A DNA stretch of 64,000 nt from JANMZO01 sp963763135. Lineage in GTDB: Bacteria; Actinomycetota; Acidimicrobiia; Acidimicrobiales; JANYDT01. Location: the NCBI GenBank assembly GCA_963763135.1, contig CAVXNJ010000005.1, positions 362,835-426,834 of the forward strand. Direction: 5' to 3'. Both the position numbers and the translations under genes were made by a program. Under the pieces are notes generated by a model that was not told the DNA's origin, did no database searches, and was given only the letters and a program-made list of their open reading frames with translations. Of the stretch, positions 60,910 to 64,000 are shown piece by piece. Each line of letters opens with the position of its first letter. Within the stretch, counting starts at the first letter, position 1.

Positions 60910-61920
60910 ATGACCGCCGATGCCACCACGCCTGCTGACCAAACTGGGCGTAGCCCGGTAAACGATCCCGACGACGCATCTTTTGTGTACGACGAGTTCT
61001 CGATGCTCGCCGACAACTGCTCCGAAGTTGGCATCCCACTTCCCGACGCGCCTCCGCTGACCCGCGTGTTCCACACGCTCCCCGGCGAATCACCGGACCG
61101 CCGCGTGTCGGCCCTTCGGTGGGGCACCGGACCCGTGGAGCTCGTGTTCGTGCACGGCGCCGCGCAGAACGCACACACGTGGGACACAACGGTATTGGCG
61201 CTCCATCAGCACGGCTTCGCGAACATGCTGTGCATCGATCTTCCCGGGCACGGGCGCAGCGACTGGCGCCCTGATCACCACTACGAGCCCCGGTCGATGG
61301 CTGCCGACATCGCATCAACCATCGCTGCGCTCGCCCCCGATGCGAAGGCGATCGTCGGCATGTCGCTCGGCGGTATGACCACGCTCGCGCTCGCCGACGC
61401 GCACCCTGAGCTGGTGCGCAAGCTCGTGATGGTCGACGTCACCCCCGGCGTCAACGCGATGAAGGCGAAGGCCGTCACCGACTTTGTCCGAGGTCCACAG
61501 TCGTTTGAGTCGTTCGGTTCACTGCTCGCCCGGACCAAGGAACACAACGCCACCCGGACCGAGTCGTCGCTGCGACGCGGCATCCTGCACAACGCGCACC
61601 GCAACTCGGATGGAAGTTGGAGCTGGAACTACGACCGCGGGTTGTCCGAGGTCATGCCGGCCCCGGAAGCCAAAGCCGGTGAACCCGACCCGTCACTCGT
61701 GCAGCGGTTCAACCCGATGTGGGATATCTATGAGCGCTTAGCAATGCCGCTCCACCTCTTCCGGGGTTCGTTGTCGCCGATCGTCGACGACAACGACGTG
61801 GCCGAAGTCCTGAAGCGCTGCCCGTCGGCCAAGGTCGTCGTGATCGACAACGCGGGCCACAGCATCCAGGGCGATCAACCGGTGGTGCTGGCCGACCAGA
61901 TAGCTGCGATCTTCGCATAG
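60910..61920 (+). CDS. alpha/beta hydrolase
   Basis: 336 residues. LVFVHGAAQNAHTWDTTVLA (oxyanion region), DLPGHGRSDWRPD, nucleophile elbow AIVGMSLGGMTTLALA and the terminal His in VVVIDNAGHSIQGDQP define a canonical fold-family enzyme. The substrate is unknown. The start almost abuts the divergent decarboxylase. Confidence 0.92.
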   Translation: MTADATTPADQTGRSPVNDPDDASFVYDEFSMLADNCSEVGIPLPDAPPLTRVFHTLPGESPDRRVSALRWGTGPVELVFVHGAAQNAHTWDTTVLALHQHGFANMLCIDLPGHGRSDWRPDHHYEPRSMAADIASTIAALAPDAKAIVGMSLGGMTTLALADAHPELVRKLVMVDVTPGVNAMKAKAVTDFVRGPQSFESFGSLLARTKEHNATRTESSLRRGILHNAHRNSDGSWSWNYDRGLSEVMPAPEAKAGEPDPSLVQRFNPMWDIYERLAMPLHLFRGSLSPIVDDNDVAEVLKRCPSAKVVVIDNAGHSIQGDQPVVLADQIAAIFA

Positions 61921-61942
61921 CCAGCCACCTCGGGCGGTGCCT

Positions 61943-62350
61943 GAATTTGGCGGGTTGGGTACTTCCAACGCCGGGTTTGGAACTACCCAATCGAAGTTGG
62001 GTAATCGCCGTCGACGTTGGCGTCGACTTCGGCTGCGGCCGGCCGGGCCGAGGGTCGGTATCCAACTGGCGCTTCGACGGTACCCAACCTGGGGGTTGCC
62101 GGCGCTAGCGGTGCATGAATTTGGCGAGTTGGGTACCTCCAACGCTGGGTTGGGAACCACCGAATCGAAGTTGCGTATTCGGCGTCGACTTCGGCTGCGG
62201 GCCGGCCGGGCCGAGGGTCGGTATCCAACTGGCGCTTCGACGGTACCCAACCTGGGGGTTGCCGGCGCTAGCGGTGCATGAATTTGGCGAGTTGGGTACC
62301 TCCAACGCTGGGTTGGGAACCACCGAATCGAAGTTGCGTATTCGGCGTCG
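61943..62350. repeat. tandem 163/174-bp repeat containing two 59-bp elements
   Basis: GAATTTGGCG recurs at 61943, 62117 and 62280. Within the array are two perfect 59-bp elements, GGTACCCAAC...GTTGGGTACC, at 62079-62137 and 62242-62300, and a truncated right end at about 61953-61963. The array occupies the 511-bp gap between the hydrolase and DUF3467 genes. No gene is supported in it. Confidence 0.88.
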
Positions 62351-62431
62351 ACTTCGGCGGGGGGTCGGGTTGAGCGCACCGGCCGGGCCGGCGGCGCCTC
62401 CGCGCGGGTGATGGGGGTAGCCTGCCCAACC

Positions 62432-62698
62432 ATGCGAATCAACCTTGCGAGGCCCGAAAACCTGGCCGTTGCGCCCTATGCCGACATGGCCGTGGTCGGC
62501 CATTCGGCCCACGGGTTCTCGATCGACTTCGTGGCCATAGACGGCGCCAACGAAGACGAGCTGAACGGCACCGTCGTGTGTCGCGTGAAGGTTCCACCGT
62601 CGGTCGTGTTCCAGATCGCGGCAGCGATCGCGGAAAACGTCGACCAGTACGAACGAAAATTCGGCAAGATCACGCCGGTCCAACCCGAAGGCACCTGA
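62432..62698 (+). CDS. DUF3467-like protein
   Basis: 88 residues. The pattern PYADMAVVGHSAHGFSIDFV, VCRVKVPPSVVFQIAAAIAE and NVDQYERKFG matches the small DUF3467 family of unknown function found across bacteria. ATG 62432 is the only sensible start. It is isolated between a repeat array and a convergent kinase gene. Confidence 0.82.
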   Translation: MRINLARPENLAVAPYADMAVVGHSAHGFSIDFVAIDGANEDELNGTVVCRVKVPPSVVFQIAAAIAENVDQYERKFGKITPVQPEGT

Positions 62699-62775
62699 CA
62701 CCAGTGCATCCATCCCGGCCGTGACCGGCCGGTTTGGCGTCCACAGCAGGAATAGGCCGGTTTCGTGCTCTGTCG

Positions 62776-63828
62776 TCAGGCGTCGGGGAGGAACGAGAGG
62801 GTGCGCTCGATGTTGTGGGCCACGATTCGCTCCATGAACGGCCGATCGGGGAAGTCGTGATCGAGGAGCCGTAACGGGCCGGCGACCAGCGACAGGTGGA
62901 GAGCCAGGCGATAAAAGTGCAGTCGACCCTCGTCGAGACCCTCGATACGAAGAGGCTCGTAATCGTCGTGGAACCGCATCTCGAGGAACGCGTGCTCCCA
63001 TTCGACGTCGAAGAACATGAGGCCTTCGATGTCGATAAGGAACGGCTTGCCGTCGTCGACGAGCACGTGGTCGGGACCGAGCTCGCCGTGTATCAGCGAA
63101 TGCTGGCGCCGCGGCGTTATTGCTTCTGCCGCTTCGGTCAGCAACGTCCTGAGCATCGGGCGCGCCGGCGCCATCTTCTCGACCCGGGCTGCGGCGTCAT
63201 CAAGATCGGCGATTGCCCGTTCCAAGACAATCGAATGACATGTGCGGAGATCCGCTGTTTCTGGGAGGGCGGCCGATGTTTCAGTTCCGTCGGCGAGGGA
63301 GGGCACGTCGGCGAGCGACGGCACGGCGACGACCTTGCCGATTCCGGCGCCGAGGTGCATGCGCATCGTGTCGAGCGACCGGCGCAACTCGGCCAGAGGA
63401 CCCGGAACCAGGTGGCGATGCTTCTGCAAGAGCGTCTCCAACGTCGGGCCGCGGATGTCCTCGACGAGCGCGACATCGGATTCGAGCGGTCCGATCCCGT
63501 GACCGGCCAGCGTCAGTCGGGGTGTGGGCACGCCGAGGTCGACAAGGGCCGTGTTGGCGGCCACGAAGAGGTCAAGCCCGGACGCATGCACGAACGGATT
63601 CGTCGGATCCCCCTGTCCTTCCGCCGCCACGGCAGCCTCCGGCCAGAAATCCTCCTCGTCCCGCCAGGCATAGAGGACCTCGCTGGGACCACGATCGAAC
63701 TCCAGGCGATAGACGCCCTTCTTGCTCCCACCCCGGAGTCGGACGACAGAAGCGACGGTGCGATCCTGACCGACGTACTCGTGAGCCCAAGCGCGGACAT
63801 CGGGCAACCCCAGGAATCGACGCTCCAT
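62776..63828 (-). CDS. aminoglycoside-phosphotransferase-fold kinase
   Basis: 350 residues. Brenner motif LIHGELGPDHVLVDDGKPFL followed by IDIEGLMFFDVEWEHAFLEM (DFG-like Asp). The N-lobe shows VVRLRGGSKKGVYRLEFD. APH-fold proteins phosphorylate small molecules such as choline, homoserine or antibiotics; resistance cannot be inferred. It is followed by the DUF3467 gene in convergent orientation. Confidence 0.88.
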   Translation of the reverse strand: MERRFLGLPDVRAWAHEYVGQDRTVASVVRLRGGSKKGVYRLEFDRGPSEVLYAWRDEEDFWPEAAVAAEGQGDPTNPFVHASGLDLFVAANTALVDLGVPTPRLTLAGHGIGPLESDVALVEDIRGPTLETLLQKHRHLVPGPLAELRRSLDTMRMHLGAGIGKVVAVPSLADVPSLADGTETSAALPETADLRTCHSIVLERAIADLDDAAARVEKMAPARPMLRTLLTEAAEAITPRRQHSLIHGELGPDHVLVDDGKPFLIDIEGLMFFDVEWEHAFLEMRFHDDYEPLRIEGLDEGRLHFYRLALHLSLVAGPLRLLDHDFPDRPFMERIVAHNIERTLSFLPDA

Positions 63829-63957
63829 CGACCGACCCTACACCGTCGCCCTCGAACCGGAGCTGGAACGGGATTGACCCACCGCTAACGACACACGGTC
63901 CAAAGCCGCGACGACCGGCACACACGAGAGAACGCAGCTCAGCGGCGAGGAATTGTT

Positions 63958-64000
63958 TGGCGTCCACGGCAGGAATTGAACCTGCGACCTACCGCTTAGG
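63958..64000 (-). tRNA. tRNA, 3' part; probably tRNA-Arg (CCT)
   Basis: Read on the minus strand, the edge holds the 3' half of a tRNA: CCTAA, stem GCGGT, variable loop AGGTC, T-arm GCAGG-TTCAATT-CCTGC, acceptor CGTGGAC, G discriminator and encoded CCA. In the usual anticodon-loop register CCTAA gives anticodon CCT (Arg). The 5' half lies beyond the window, so the identity is tentative. Confidence 0.8.

Overview
This window is high-GC actinobacterial DNA. The SARP-type regulator, Rpf-like cell-wall hydrolase, DUF5946, SCO6745-like and DUF3467 proteins, a GTTCA-type PHO box, many leaderless-looking starts and overlapping ATGA gene junctions fit a chromosome of class Acidimicrobiia or a relative; that placement is inference. 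No phage, transposase, integrase, CRISPR array or rRNA was seen. One tRNA is cut by the right edge.

Left part (1-22.5 kb): an AfsR/SARP-like regulator (minus strand) with a small partner gene, and a divergent membrane protein/MMPL exporter pair. Four 11-bp direct repeats of the type bound by SARP/OmpR-family regulators lie between them. Next come a squalene-cyclase-like toroid protein, a DinB protein, an XRE-cupin regulator with a B3/B4 protein, an AlpA-like regulator overlapping a SEC-C methionine aminopeptidase, a PhyH dioxygenase, a beta-lactamase-fold hydrolase and a DUF4333 lipoprotein. A Pho-type phosphate uptake operon (DUF47 + Pit) follows behind a six-unit PHO box, then a thiolase, a WecA-like transferase with rpiB, and an SCO6745-like protein.

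Middle (22.5-44 kb): two TetR/efflux-or-oxidoreductase divergons with clear operators; a manganese-type yybP-ykoY riboswitch before a GDT1/UPF0016 exporter; a 1.1-kb array of 59-bp inverted-repeat elements; a transsulfuration enzyme; another TetR pair; a TldD/PmbA-5-FCL operon; a GGDEF domain fused to a ribbon-helix-helix domain; a second DinB protein; an epimerase translationally coupled to an RHH+HTH regulator; a PAP2 phosphatase; an SDR; and a fused homocysteine methyltransferase/MTHFR.

Right part (44-64 kb): a carotenoid/isoprenoid operon (prenyl diphosphate synthase, crtI, crtB, dxs) whose leader can pair with its own ribosome-binding site, then a histidine phosphatase, pdxH divergent from a TetR gene, an MpaB-like oxygenase, mscL, an Rpf-like protein, a GAF-PAS-GGDEF-EAL protein, a sorbosone-dehydrogenase-like secreted protein, a PLP decarboxylase, an alpha/beta hydrolase, a DUF3467 protein and an APH-fold kinase.

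Two features cut across the window. First, four conserved genes each carry a net one-base insertion that splits the reading frame; this could be sequence error or real decay. Second, intergenic regions are rich in short tandem repeats and in two families of fixed-length palindromic elements (59 bp and 51 bp). The 59-bp family has ends matching the RYYYAAC/GTTRRRY core boxes of integron attC sites and is the best candidate here for something undescribed.
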